Of a stretch of 64,000 nucleotides of DNA, positions 48,402 to 58,248 are shown piece by piece. The first letter of the stretch is position 1. Each line of letters begins with the position of its first letter. This stretch comes from an uncultured Fimbriimonas sp. (lineage in GTDB: Bacteria > Armatimonadota > Fimbriimonadia > Fimbriimonadales > Fimbriimonadaceae): assembly GCA_945952345.1 (NCBI GenBank), contig CAMFIS010000002.1:20718-84717 (forward strand), read 5' to 3'. A program made the translations under genes and the position numbers. Under the pieces are notes generated by a model. It searched no databases, was not told the origin of the DNA, and saw only the letters and a program-made list of their open reading frames with translations.

Positions 48402-50990
48402 CTATTCGCTAAACGACCATTTGCCCGAGCCGACTTCCTGAGTCTTTCCACTTGGCAGCGTCACTGTCGCCGACGTGTTCGCCGGGATCTCGACGTCCAA
48501 GTGGAAGCCTTTCGCATCCTTCTTCCAAGAAGATCGAATCCAGCCATAAGGCGAGAGGTGCGCGCCCTTTGCCCATGTCAGATCGCCGACCGGTTGAGGT
48601 CGAATCAGGATGTGCTTGAAAGCCTGCTCTTTCGGGTCGAGGCCGATGCCCGCGATCCATTGCATGAACCAGTTGCTGACGTCGCCGAACATGATGTGGT
48701 TCAGCGAATACTCGCCCTTCCAATCTTCCCAAAGCGTGGTCGCACCTTGCTCCATCCACCAGCCCCACCCGGGTTGGCCCTTGTGGTTCACGATCTTGTA
48801 CGCCACGTCGGTGCGGCCATTCTCGCTCAAGGTTCGAAGAATGAACTTCGCGCCGATGATGCCGGTATCGATGTGACCCTGCGTCTCGACATTCTTCACC
48901 AAGGCATCGAGCGCGGCTTGACGCTGGCTATGCGGAATGAGGTCGAAGTAAAGGAAGAGGGAGAGCGCGGTTTGCGTCGCTTCGTTTAGCTTGGCGGGGT
49001 CGACGAAGTGGCGATTGAATCCAGCTTTCACCTTCTCGGCCATCGCCTCGTACTTCTGGGCTTCGGCCGTCTCACCATTCAGCCGAGCCGCGCGGGCCGT
49101 GATCTTCGCGTCGACGATGAGCATGACGGTCGACGTCAGTTTGCTCGAGGTTTCCGTCTTCCACGGCAGCCAGTCGCCGAGGCTATCGAAGTCCACCACG
49201 TCGTCTTTGGCTTCGCCATAAAGGTGGTCGGTGTACCGCTTGAAGTGCTCGTAATTCGTAGCAAGAATTCGCTCGTCGCCAAGATAGTCGGCCATGTGGT
49301 CGGCGATGATGCCGAAGGCGCTATCCCACGAAGGATGCGTGGCACCGTTGCCCCAGCCGCCGCTGGGAATGATGAGGCTAAACCGTCCGTCCGGCTTCTG
49401 GTCGTCGGCGTAATCCTGCAGCCACTTGGTGTAAAACGAGCCGGAATCGAAGTTCATCAGACCCGCTTCGCATGCTAAGTGCGCGTCTCCAGTCCAGCCG
49501 TTCTTCTCGCGTTGCGGACAGTCGGTAGGAATGCTTTGCGCGTTGCTGAGATAGGAGTATCGGGTCGCGTGCTGAATCTTGTTGAACAGCTCGTTGGAGC
49601 ACTCGAACTCGCCAGCAGTTGAGATGTCCGTGTGGGCAAACCGGGCCTGAATCATGTCCGACGTCGGCTTGGCGGTAAGGCCGGTGACCTCGGCGTAGCG
49701 GAATCCGGAGTATGAGAACCGCTGCTCCCACTGCTCGGTGCCCTTGCCCTTCGCGATGTACACATCGGTCTGGAATGGCTGGGGTGGATTCGCCTTGTCC
49801 ATGAAGGTCTCGATCGCGGAGCGCTCGATCATGCCGCTCTTGTCGACATGCTCGCTGTAGCGCATGGTGATCTTCTGCCCTTTCGTGAAGTTGCCTTTCA
49901 GGAGCGCGTGGCCGGTGAGGTTCTGTCCAAAGTCGAGAACATAGACGCCCGGCTTGGGTTCCGAGATCGTGACCGGCTTGAAGGTTTGGGTGATCCGAAT
50001 CGGTGGGCAAGGAATCCCGCTGAGCGTCCCCTTCGGCGTCTTCATGATCTCGGCGGATTTCCAAGCCGAATCGTTAAAACCCGCCTTGTCCCAGCCGTCT
50101 TGCTCCAGGTTCGCGTCGTACACCTCCCCGGTGTAGATTCCGTTGAAGGTGATTGGTCCGGTCGCGACCTTCCAAGAAGTATCGGTCGAAACAGTCTCCA
50201 GTCGTCCGTCGTTTCCTTCGATCATCAGCACGGCGCGCACCTTGGGCCGATCACGCCAAGGCGCTTTTTCGAATCGCCAGGTGGCCAGGTCGTGGACGTC
50301 GTACCAGCCAGTTCCGAGCACAAACCCCACGCAGTTGGCGCCGGACTTCAGTTGCTTGGTTACATCGTAGCAATCGTAGAGGACACGCTTGTCGAAGTTG
50401 GTATAGCCGGCGTCTCGCTCGGTATCCGAGACTCGCTTGCCGTTCAAGTGGACGTCGGCATAGGCAAGTCCAGCCACATAAAGGTGAGCTCGCTTGACAC
50501 CACTTTCGACCTTAAATTCCTTGCGCAAGAACGGTGCGGGATTGGCTTTGGCGTCGCCGTTCAAGCCGATCCATTGGCTGTTGAGCCATTGGCTGGGATT
50601 GAGGATTCCCATGTGCCACGACTGCGGCTTGCTCCACTCGCTCGCCTTGCCGTCTTGGTCCCACACGCGCACCTTCCAGTAGTAGGTCGTCGCCGATTCC
50701 AACGCCTTGCCCGCGTAGGGAATCTGAATGCTCTTGTCGACCGCAACCTTGCCGCTATCCCACTGGTCGCCTTGGTCATGGCTAAGTGAATCCAAGGAAG
50801 TCGAGACCAGGATTTGGTAAGCCGATTGACGCCAATTCTGTCCACTCGACTCCGTGTTCCAACTCAGCCGAGGTGAAATGGTCTGTACCGCCGTAGGCGA
50901 GGCGAGGTATTCGCACTGGAGGCGGGTGACGTTGGCGGACGGACTCATGATGGCAACGATCGCGGCAAGAAGTGCGCTCATTGCCGACAA
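48402..50990 (-). CDS. Alpha-L-rhamnosidase (GH78)
   Basis: VYVLDFGQNLTGHALLKG, SIPTDCPQREKNGWTGDAHL, GWGWWMEQGATTLWEDW. Confidence 0.95.
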   Translation of the reverse strand: MSAMSALLAAIVAIMSPSANVTRLQCEYLASPTAVQTISPRLSWNTESSGQNWRQSAYQILVSTSLDSLSHDQGDQWDSGKVAVDKSIQIPYAGKALESATTYYWKVRVWDQDGKASEWSKPQSWHMGILNPSQWLNSQWIGLNGDAKANPAPFLRKEFKVESGVKRAHLYVAGLAYADVHLNGKRVSDTERDAGYTNFDKRVLYDCYDVTKQLKSGANCVGFVLGTGWYDVHDLATWRFEKAPWRDRPKVRAVLMIEGNDGRLETVSTDTSWKVATGPITFNGIYTGEVYDANLEQDGWDKAGFNDSAWKSAEIMKTPKGTLSGIPCPPIRITQTFKPVTISEPKPGVYVLDFGQNLTGHALLKGNFTKGQKITMRYSEHVDKSGMIERSAIETFMDKANPPQPFQTDVYIAKGKGTEQWEQRFSYSGFRYAEVTGLTAKPTSDMIQARFAHTDISTAGEFECSNELFNKIQHATRYSYLSNAQSIPTDCPQREKNGWTGDAHLACEAGLMNFDSGSFYTKWLQDYADDQKPDGRFSLIIPSGGWGNGATHPSWDSAFGIIADHMADYLGDERILATNYEHFKRYTDHLYGEAKDDVVDFDSLGDWLPWKTETSSKLTSTVMLIVDAKITARAARLNGETAEAQKYEAMAEKVKAGFNRHFVDPAKLNEATQTALSLFLYFDLIPHSQRQAALDALVKNVETQGHIDTGIIGAKFILRTLSENGRTDVAYKIVNHKGQPGWGWWMEQGATTLWEDWKGEYSLNHIMFGDVSNWFMQWIAGIGLDPKEQAFKHILIRPQPVGDLTWAKGAHLSPYGWIRSSWKKDAKGFHLDVEIPANTSATVTLPSGKTQEVGSGKWSFSE

Positions 50991-51026
50991 GGGTACCGGA
51001 TGTTACTTGCTGTCGAGACGATGAAA

Positions 51027-52085
51027 TTAAGTTGCAATAATTGTGCTTCCATCCACTTTATCGAGTCGAATTGGTTTGCAGCCAACTCGGTTGACGATTT
51101 CTTTTGAGAGTTGATCGGAGTGGGTGGTAACCCAGAGTTGTCCGAACTGGGCAGCGTGAGCCATGATTTCGGCCAGCGGCCCAAACAGGGCCGGATTAAG
51201 ACTCGTCTCAGGTTCATTAAAGGCAACGAACGGCGGCAAATGAACAGGAAAGCAGGCCGCAGCAAGGCATAGGAATTTAAGTGTTCCCTCGGATAGCTCG
51301 CGGGCCGTGATCTGTCTCTCGATGCCCTCCGTGATCATGGTCACGCTCGAAGGATTCGCCGAGAACATTGAGCCGGGAAATGACTCAGCAAGGATTTTCT
51401 GGAGCGCTTCGAACTCACCCCTCCTCTGAATAACATACAGGGCCGGTCCAAGATTCGACCCGTCTTCCTGGAGAAAGGGGGCAAATGTTGGCATCGCCGC
51501 CCTTCGGACTGGCGAGTCGGAGTCGGTTCGGAAGCTGTGATAGAACATCCATCGACGAACAATTTCGCGGAAATGAAATAAGTACGAGTACTTCTCCGGG
51601 TCCTGCAGATTTGCGAAAATGGATTCGGAATCCACCAAGTTGGTAATCATTTCCCAGGGACCCTCGATCCCGCGAATATTGGCGACCGTCGATTTGCGAT
51701 CCACCAGCGCGCGCCCACGCACCTTAAGCGTTTCCGACTTGATTTGCGGGTCCATTGGGAAAAGCGGAAACTCGGAGAATGGTCTCAATCCAAGCTCAAG
51801 CTGATATTGGAAAGGCTCAACGGTGATTCCTAGGGTCATGCGAACGGCCTTCTTTTGTCGAGGCCCTGCCCACAGCACCGACTCCATGCCGCCTTCGTCG
51901 GCGATTGCCCGAGCGAGCCTGCCTTCCACCGCTTCTTTGATGAGGCGAATCGCGTTAAATAGGTTGCTTTTCCCGGATCCGTTGGGTCCCGTGATAAGGT
52001 TGACGCTATCGAGATCGATCCAGATATTCTCAAGTGATCGATAACCCGATACCTGCAGTGAGCTAACCTGCCCCGCCATGATCAT
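51027..52085 (-). CDS. AAA family ATPase (AAA_21 / SMC-like, YhcK-type)
   Basis: Walker A GPNGSGKSN; FVAFNEPETSLNP; LWVTTHSDQL. Start reset to MIMAGQ/MAGQ. Confidence 0.88.
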   Translation of the reverse strand: MIMAGQVSSLQVSGYRSLENIWIDLDSVNLITGPNGSGKSNLFNAIRLIKEAVEGRLARAIADEGGMESVLWAGPRQKKAVRMTLGITVEPFQYQLELGLRPFSEFPLFPMDPQIKSETLKVRGRALVDRKSTVANIRGIEGPWEMITNLVDSESIFANLQDPEKYSYLFHFREIVRRWMFYHSFRTDSDSPVRRAAMPTFAPFLQEDGSNLGPALYVIQRRGEFEALQKILAESFPGSMFSANPSSVTMITEGIERQITARELSEGTLKFLCLAAACFPVHLPPFVAFNEPETSLNPALFGPLAEIMAHAAQFGQLWVTTHSDQLSKEIVNRVGCKPIRLDKVDGSTIIAT

Positions 52086-52204
52086 CACTTTACCGAGTGA
52101 TATCGGAAAGATGATGAAAGTGAAGGGCAAGAATTGATTCTGTGCACCATACCTGGGGGTTCTGCGGACGCTCGATTCGCGCGCAGTTGGCGCAATTCTG
52201 GATG

Positions 52205-53689
52205 TTACTTGGTGTCGCGCACGATCCCGGCCAGTGCGACCGCGCGATGGGCGTCGTTGGGAATGGACCGCGCCATCGCCCGAGCTTTTACGAAGAGCCC
52301 CAGCCGAGCCAAGGCGATCGCTCCGCGATGGAGGTTTGGCGACTTTCGATCTCGACGAAATGGCTTGCCCGAGCCTTCGCCCAGGGTGGGAATCTCGATA
52401 ATCGTCGGGCCCTTGGTCAGGACGGCAACGCCGCTTTCGATGACTGCCGCTCCCATTTCCGGACTTCCCGTTGCCGCAAGCGCGCGGCCAATTCGAGTGA
52501 GGCTCTCCATCTCCTGACTCGCCACATCGTTGCTGGGATACAGGGACGCAAGGTACCGGCGACTGCCGCTCAAGAGCACGATCTGAGCCGAAGTCTTGTC
52601 GCCGAGGGTCAAGAGCTTTTCTCCCACGAGCACGGCGATCCAACCATTTGGATCGACTTTCAGCGTCAGTTTTGCATTGGTAGATTTGAGCACTTTGATG
52701 GCTCCGGCCTTGTCACCGGCGGCAAGCCGATTATCGGCCTCTGCAAGTTCGGCGTAACCCGTCGTGAGACCAGCTGGATCCGGCGCGGCTGGAGCCGAAG
52801 TCTGGGCACCAGAAACCGCGTTCATGCGCTGCAACACTTCGCCGAGTTTGTTTGGCATGCCGAACTCCCGCTTGGACTGCTCGACCATCATGTGCGCCCG
52901 AAGAACTTCGATCGAATCCCCGGTCAGGGTTTTGTCGAGGGTAATGGATTTGTTCAAAACTGCAAGTCCACGATCACGCCGATCCATGTTCTTGAACAAG
53001 AACGCCGACTGAGCGAGGAGTGCGGTGCGCAGCTGCACGGACTCCAGCTTCTCCATCAGCTCGACCGCCTTTTCCAGCGCGCTGCTGGCCTCCTTGTTTG
53101 CGCCCAGTCCCATCAGGTCTTGAGCTGCCATCGCGTATCGTTCCCCTCGGACCTCAGGCTTTGGTTCCTCTTCGATCTTGGGAAGCGACGCGACGATTTT
53201 GTCGCGGCGATCGGTTCGGGCTTTTCGCTCGGCATCCGTAAAGGCGAGGATTTCGAATGCCTCGGGAAAGTCTTTTCGAATCTGCAAGCCTAGCTCGTGG
53301 CGAAACGACTTGCCGAGCGGCGAATCGCCAAAGCTGTCGGCCGCTTTCTTCGCATCTTCCAGGCTGCCGGCGCGCATGAACTCGATTCCAAACGCGACCG
53401 GAATGGTGGCGAAATCACCTTCATCGAGCAGCGTGTATTCGTCGATCCCGCCACCAGTCCTCACCTTTTCGATATCTGCCCAACCTACGCGTAAGTCCTT
53501 GAGAGCGGCGGCTTTGTCTCCAAGCTTATTTTCAGACTGCCCGATGGTGAGGTACGCCGCTACCCGGCCATGACCAGGTAGCAGCTTTTGGGCGATTGCC
53601 TTGGCTTCCGCTAGGGTCTTATTTTTTGCTTCGCGGGAAATGGCTTGATGTCCAGCGACAACGATGGCAACGACCCCGAAGAGACCCAT
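52205..53689 (-). CDS. Hypothetical tetratricopeptide-like protein
   Basis: 494 aa, alanine-rich helical repeats, N-terminal TM. Confidence 0.65.
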   Translation of the reverse strand: MGLFGVVAIVVAGHQAISREAKNKTLAEAKAIAQKLLPGHGRVAAYLTIGQSENKLGDKAAALKDLRVGWADIEKVRTGGGIDEYTLLDEGDFATIPVAFGIEFMRAGSLEDAKKAADSFGDSPLGKSFRHELGLQIRKDFPEAFEILAFTDAERKARTDRRDKIVASLPKIEEEPKPEVRGERYAMAAQDLMGLGANKEASSALEKAVELMEKLESVQLRTALLAQSAFLFKNMDRRDRGLAVLNKSITLDKTLTGDSIEVLRAHMMVEQSKREFGMPNKLGEVLQRMNAVSGAQTSAPAAPDPAGLTTGYAELAEADNRLAAGDKAGAIKVLKSTNAKLTLKVDPNGWIAVLVGEKLLTLGDKTSAQIVLLSGSRRYLASLYPSNDVASQEMESLTRIGRALAATGSPEMGAAVIESGVAVLTKGPTIIEIPTLGEGSGKPFRRDRKSPNLHRGAIALARLGLFVKARAMARSIPNDAHRAVALAGIVRDTK

Positions 53690-53742
53690 AACGTATCAAT
53701 TGTATTCGAATATATGAAGCGAAGAAGACTTCGCCGCAATGG

Positions 53743-55479
53743 CTACTGACCCGCCGACCGAATGTGGATCGTCTTCAGATTGATCGGCGCCCAACCCTTC
53801 GCCACGGCGTGAACCGAGATCGTTGCCTTGCCAGCCTCTTTCACTTCGATCGTCCCCAGTTGCGTGCGTTGGAACTTCTGGTAGCTGCCCGTGTTCGGAG
53901 CCGTGATGGTTCGCGTCGCTCCACCATAATCAACCGTGAACGAACCTGTTCCCAGTGAAGCGATGTCGGCATAGACCTTATAAGTCCCAGGCTTCACCAT
54001 TCGGAAGGTCCACGATGCCCAATCGGAAGGATTGGTCCAGAATCCGATGTTGCCGTCGTTGCCGCCTTCGACCTGGATATCGTCCCCATGAAGCTCGGCG
54101 TCGTTGGGGTTCAGGTCCAGATCACCGTTATCCTTTTGGGTAACGGTGAACTCGGGCTGAACCACCTCGAGCGCGCCTTTCACCCGAAGCACCACCGTCG
54201 TCGAATACACATTCTGTGAACTCGAAGGAACCTCGATGATCACATTGTCGCCCGCGTTCCCTGCGTTCAATCGCTTTCCGCCCACGAGCATCGAAGCCGA
54301 CTCGACCTTATTCTTGAGACCAGGAACGACGAGTTTTCCGTCCATCGGCCAATCGAACACGTGCAGGTAAAGCGTCGCGCCGTTCTTGTCCACGGTCTTG
54401 GTGCACCGACCCCACGCCAGTTTCTTAAATGGACTTGCCGACGTGGCATAAATCGCCTTGCTGTTCTGCTTCATCCAGTCGCCAACAACCTTGAGTCGAT
54501 CTTGCGAGGGCCCAGGGATCTCACCCATGTTGGTCGGACCTACATTCAGCAGGTAGTTGCCGCCCTTCGATGCGATATCAATAAGATTGCGGATGATGGT
54601 CTCGGAGGATTTCCAGTTCTGGTCGTAACTCTTGTAACCCCATGTGTCGTTCATGGTCATGCAGGTTTCCCAGTCGCGGCCGCCCGGGTAACCGGTGGCG
54701 GGGATGAACTGCTCGGGAGTCTCGGTATCGCCCTTGTATCCACCACCCAGTCGGTTGTTGTGGATGATTCCGGGCTGAAGCTTGAGGGTGGCGATGAGGT
54801 CGTCGGCCATTCCTTTCGTAATTCCAACCGGGGTATCCCACCAAAGGCAGGCAACCGGACCGTAGTTGGTCAAAATTTCCTTCATTTGCGGCACGGCAAT
54901 ATTCTTCACATATTCGCTCATGTCGCCGTCTTGGCCCTTATCCCAATGTCCTCCCGCCGCCGCTCCGCCCGGGTGGTTCCAGTCTTGGGCCTGGGAATAG
55001 TAAAAGCCCAAGCGGATGCCGTTCTTCTTGCACGCCGCCGCCAACTCCTTCAGCGGATCTCGCTTGAAGGGCGTCGCGTTGTAAATATTCCAATCCGAGA
55101 CTTTGGAGTGGAACATCGCAAAGCCATCGTGGTGCTTGCTCGTGATGACGATGTACTTCATGCCCGCGTTCTTCGCGATCTGCACCCACTGCTCGGCGTT
55201 AAAGTTGGTGGGATTGAACTCCTTCGCGTAGGCTTGATAGTCGGCCATCGGAATCTTGCCGGTGTTCATGATCCACTCGCCGATGCCGCCAATGCGTTGG
55301 CCCTTGTATGTTCCGGCCGGAACCGAGTACACACCCCAATGGATGAACATGCCGAAGCGGGCTTCGCGGAACCACTTCATCCGCGCATCTCTTTGTGCCG
55401 GAGTTTCGTTGGCGTATGGGTCAGGGCTGGCTTGCAGAGCGGAAGCGTTCATGAGGGCGAGAGCGAGCAGCGAAGTCAC
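53743..55479 (-). CDS. Alpha-L-fucosidase (GH29) with C-terminal carbohydrate-binding-like module
   Basis: WFREARFGMFIHWGVYSVPAGTYKG, KYIVITSKHHDGFAMF, LGFYYSQAQDWNHPGG. Confidence 0.95.
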   Translation of the reverse strand: MTSLLALALMNASALQASPDPYANETPAQRDARMKWFREARFGMFIHWGVYSVPAGTYKGQRIGGIGEWIMNTGKIPMADYQAYAKEFNPTNFNAEQWVQIAKNAGMKYIVITSKHHDGFAMFHSKVSDWNIYNATPFKRDPLKELAAACKKNGIRLGFYYSQAQDWNHPGGAAAGGHWDKGQDGDMSEYVKNIAVPQMKEILTNYGPVACLWWDTPVGITKGMADDLIATLKLQPGIIHNNRLGGGYKGDTETPEQFIPATGYPGGRDWETCMTMNDTWGYKSYDQNWKSSETIIRNLIDIASKGGNYLLNVGPTNMGEIPGPSQDRLKVVGDWMKQNSKAIYATSASPFKKLAWGRCTKTVDKNGATLYLHVFDWPMDGKLVVPGLKNKVESASMLVGGKRLNAGNAGDNVIIEVPSSSQNVYSTTVVLRVKGALEVVQPEFTVTQKDNGDLDLNPNDAELHGDDIQVEGGNDGNIGFWTNPSDWASWTFRMVKPGTYKVYADIASLGTGSFTVDYGGATRTITAPNTGSYQKFQRTQLGTIEVKEAGKATISVHAVAKGWAPINLKTIHIRSAGQ

Positions 55480-55518
55480 AAGTTCAAAGCTACCACGCTC
55501 AGCCGAGAAAGGAAAGTC

Positions 55519-56052
55519 CTATTTCTTCGAACCTGTTTGTTTCATGCGCGATGCCACACGTTCCTGTATGTGCGCCGCCTGTTCTTCCAGCACCGTCACC
55601 GCCAGTCGTGTCTCATGGAACAGCAAATAACAGCCAGCGATGAGACTGCACACGCCCGCCATCCCCACCAAGAGCGCGACGAACTCCACCGCCGACACAA
55701 CCCAGCCGTGAACGTAGACAACCAATAGCGCACCAAACAGCGAGACCACCGCTGAGGAGGCGAATCCGCCGAGGGCCAGATAGAACAAACGCAGGGACTT
55801 CATGAGCACCACCGCCCGGGCCTGCACCACATTCAGTTCTTTGAGGTGCATCTGCTCTTGCTTCAAGTCGTCCTCTTCCTGCTGAGTCTCTCGATCCAAA
55901 ATCGAATTCAGGGCTCGAGCGCGATCCACCGATCGGCCCAGTCGATTGCTTGTGCTCATGACCAAGACCGAGCATGCGTTCGTGAGTACCGCGGGGGCGG
56001 CGATAAGCGTGAGAGCGGCGAACGGATTAGAGGATGCAGCGGAAATGTCGAT
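55519..56052 (-). CDS. DUF2721 membrane protein, probable non-AUG start
   Basis: In-frame upstream sequence IDISAASSNPFAALTLIAAPAVLTNACSVLVMSTSNRLGRSVDRAR matches the family N-terminus; no ATG/GTG/TTG available upstream of the track start. Confidence 0.75.
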   Translation of the reverse strand: MDISAASSNPFAALTLIAAPAVLTNACSVLVMSTSNRLGRSVDRARALNSILDRETQQEEDDLKQEQMHLKELNVVQARAVVLMKSLRLFYLALGGFASSAVVSLFGALLVVYVHGWVVSAVEFVALLVGMAGVCSLIAGCYLLFHETRLAVTVLEEQAAHIQERVASRMKQTGSKK

Positions 56053-56067
56053 GCTGTAGGTTTACCC

Positions 56068-56391
56068 TTAGTTCTTGATGGGCAGGACCTGAATCCCACC
56101 ATTTCCAACCGCGATTCGCGGTCCACGCCGCATGCCCAGCATGAGCTTCTTGCCCGCATCGCCGACTTTGACCGGCGCGCCGAAGGACTTTCCGCCGTTC
56201 GCCGAGATCGACACATACAGCGTGTTCGCCACTCCATAGGCAACGTAAATGTGGCCATCGTTTTCGATCGCAACCTGCGGCTCCATGGCCCCGGGATCGG
56301 GAACTGTGATTCTGATTGGCCCGAGTTGGATGGCGGCGAACACGAGCGGGAAGAGCATGATGGGATTATAGGTCATCGAACCGGAAACCAA
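56068..56391 (-). pseudogene. Truncated BNR/sialidase-like fragment
   Basis: About 100 aa ending ...SANGGKSFGAPVKVGDAGKKLMLGMRRGPRIAVGNGGIQVLPIKN*; stops where such proteins normally continue. Confidence 0.5.
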
Positions 56392-56420
56392 AACAATGGC
56401 GCGAAGAGTAATCTATCCAC

Positions 56421-57752
56421 ATGCTTTCGCTGCTTGTCGCTACCGCCTTGTTCCAGCAAAATCCAAACGCCGATGCCATTCTTGCGATGCGCAAAAAAGG
56501 TCTCACAGAACTGGGAGCATATTCCATGCTCGATGAACTGACGAGTAAGATCGGTGGCCGAGTAAGCGGGTCGCCCGAAGCTGCCAAGGCCGTTCTCTGG
56601 GTGGTCAAGAAGCTCGAGCAAATGGGAGCCGAGAACGTGCAACAAATGCCTTGCATGGTGCCGCACTGGGTTCGAGGAAAAGGCGAAAGAGCTACGCTAA
56701 ACACAGTTCACCCACTCTCGATTACGGCTCTCGGTGGCAGTGTGGGAACTCCGAAAGGCGGGATCGATGCCGAGCTCGTCGAGGTCCAGTCGCTCAAGGA
56801 AGCTGAGGAGTTGGGAGAGCGCGGCAAGGGCAAAATCGTTTTCTTCAACCGTCCATTCGACCCCACTCTTCCCCAGACGTTTGCCGCGTACGGCGGTGCA
56901 AACGATCAGCGCGTGGGCGGGGCTACGGCGGCGGCCAAGTCTGGAGCGGTAGCCGTTCTTGTTCGGTCGATGACCCTGGCCAAAGACGATGCCCCCCACA
57001 CCGGGGCCATGCGGTACGGAGATGGACCGAAGATTCCGGCGGCAGCCCTTGGAATTCAATCGGCGGAGATGCTGAGCGCAGCGATCAAGAAGGGCGGAGC
57101 CAAGGTCAAGTTGGTTCTCAATTGCCAGAATTTGCCGGACGTTCCATCGGCCAATGTTTTGGGCGAAATCAAGGGCAGCGAAAAGCCGGATGAGGTGATC
57201 GTCATGGGTGGCCACCTCGATAGCTGGGACACCGGCAAGGGTGCGCACGACGACGGGGCTGGCGTAACCCAAGCCATGGAAGCTCTTCGCCTCATGCGAG
57301 CGTTGAATCTTAAGCCAAAGCGAACGATTCGCGTGGTGGCTTGGATGAACGAAGAGAACGGGGGGCGCGGGGCCAAGGCCTACGCGGAATACGCCAAGAC
57401 CGCCAAAGAGAAGCACTTTGCGGCAATGGAATCCGACTCGGGCGGCTTCATGCCCCGAGCCTTTGGAATCTCGGAAGACAAGTTGGAAAAGGCTAAAGCG
57501 TGGCTGCCTCTTCTGCAAGATTTCGGAATTGAGAAGTTTGTGGCCGGTGGCGGAGATGCGGACAATGGACCGCTCGGAGCGGTTGGAGCCATCCTATGCG
57601 CCCTTCAGCCAGATAATCAGCGCTACTTCGATTACCACCACGCTCGAACCGACACGATCGATAAGGTCAATCCTCGCGAACTCGAAATGGGTGCGCTTGC
57701 GATGGCTTCGCTTGCGTGGCTGCTGTCCGAAGATGGCGATTCGCTGAAGTAA
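56421..57752 (+). CDS. M28 family metallopeptidase
   Basis: VIVMGGHLDSWDTGKGAHDDGAG, WMNEENGGRGAKAY. Confidence 0.95.
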   Translation: MLSLLVATALFQQNPNADAILAMRKKGLTELGAYSMLDELTSKIGGRVSGSPEAAKAVLWVVKKLEQMGAENVQQMPCMVPHWVRGKGERATLNTVHPLSITALGGSVGTPKGGIDAELVEVQSLKEAEELGERGKGKIVFFNRPFDPTLPQTFAAYGGANDQRVGGATAAAKSGAVAVLVRSMTLAKDDAPHTGAMRYGDGPKIPAAALGIQSAEMLSAAIKKGGAKVKLVLNCQNLPDVPSANVLGEIKGSEKPDEVIVMGGHLDSWDTGKGAHDDGAGVTQAMEALRLMRALNLKPKRTIRVVAWMNEENGGRGAKAYAEYAKTAKEKHFAAMESDSGGFMPRAFGISEDKLEKAKAWLPLLQDFGIEKFVAGGGDADNGPLGAVGAILCALQPDNQRYFDYHHARTDTIDKVNPRELEMGALAMASLAWLLSEDGDSLK

Positions 57753-57801
57753 AGCCCGCCGCGGCCCCAAAGCATGATCTGGTTTGGGGCCGAAGAATGG
57801 T

Positions 57802-58179
57802 CTACCACTTCGACTTATCGTCGTCTTTGTTGCACAGCGTATTCATGTCTGTGACGATTTGGTGCAGGTCGCGCATCATCTGCTTCAGTTCCTCATGGCT
57901 TTCCATGACGGTGTCATGCATTTCCTTTGCCTGCAGGTCGCTGGCGGTCGAAAGCACTTTTTGACCCACCATGATGATCGATAGAAGCACAAGCTGAAGG
58001 AACGTCTGGCTGATCCAAGAGACCACCTGGAAGGGGTTGTGCCAATTGACGCCGGTGCCGCCGTAGATGGCAAGGCAAGCAAAAATGTACGCGCACCACA
58101 TGGTGGACACGCCGCTGGTAATGATCCGCGCAAACGAGTCGTTAAATCGTTCGAACTTATTTTGAGCTTTTGAACTCAT
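57802..58179 (-). CDS. Small membrane protein, possibly DUF1003/low-affinity iron permease-like
   Basis: 125 aa; two TM helices and NPFQVVSWISQTFLQLVLLSIIMVGQ. Confidence 0.55.
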   Translation of the reverse strand: MSSKAQNKFERFNDSFARIITSGVSTMWCAYIFACLAIYGGTGVNWHNPFQVVSWISQTFLQLVLLSIIMVGQKVLSTASDLQAKEMHDTVMESHEELKQMMRDLHQIVTDMNTLCNKDDDKSKW

Positions 58180-58248
58180 GGCTTAGATTATCAGTCGAAT
58201 CCAAGCCTTGGGAAGTGCTCAAATGCAAAATACTTAAGTACTGAGTCG

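Noticed and set aside
52086-52643. N-terminal extension of the AAA ATPase ORF
   Set aside because: Overlaps the coding frame of 52205..53689 on the same strand and is Arg/Ser-rich; the ATPase start is at MIMAGQ/MAGQ.
54361-55728. 455-aa plus-strand ORF
   Set aside because: Antisense of the GH29 gene; no recognisable protein features.
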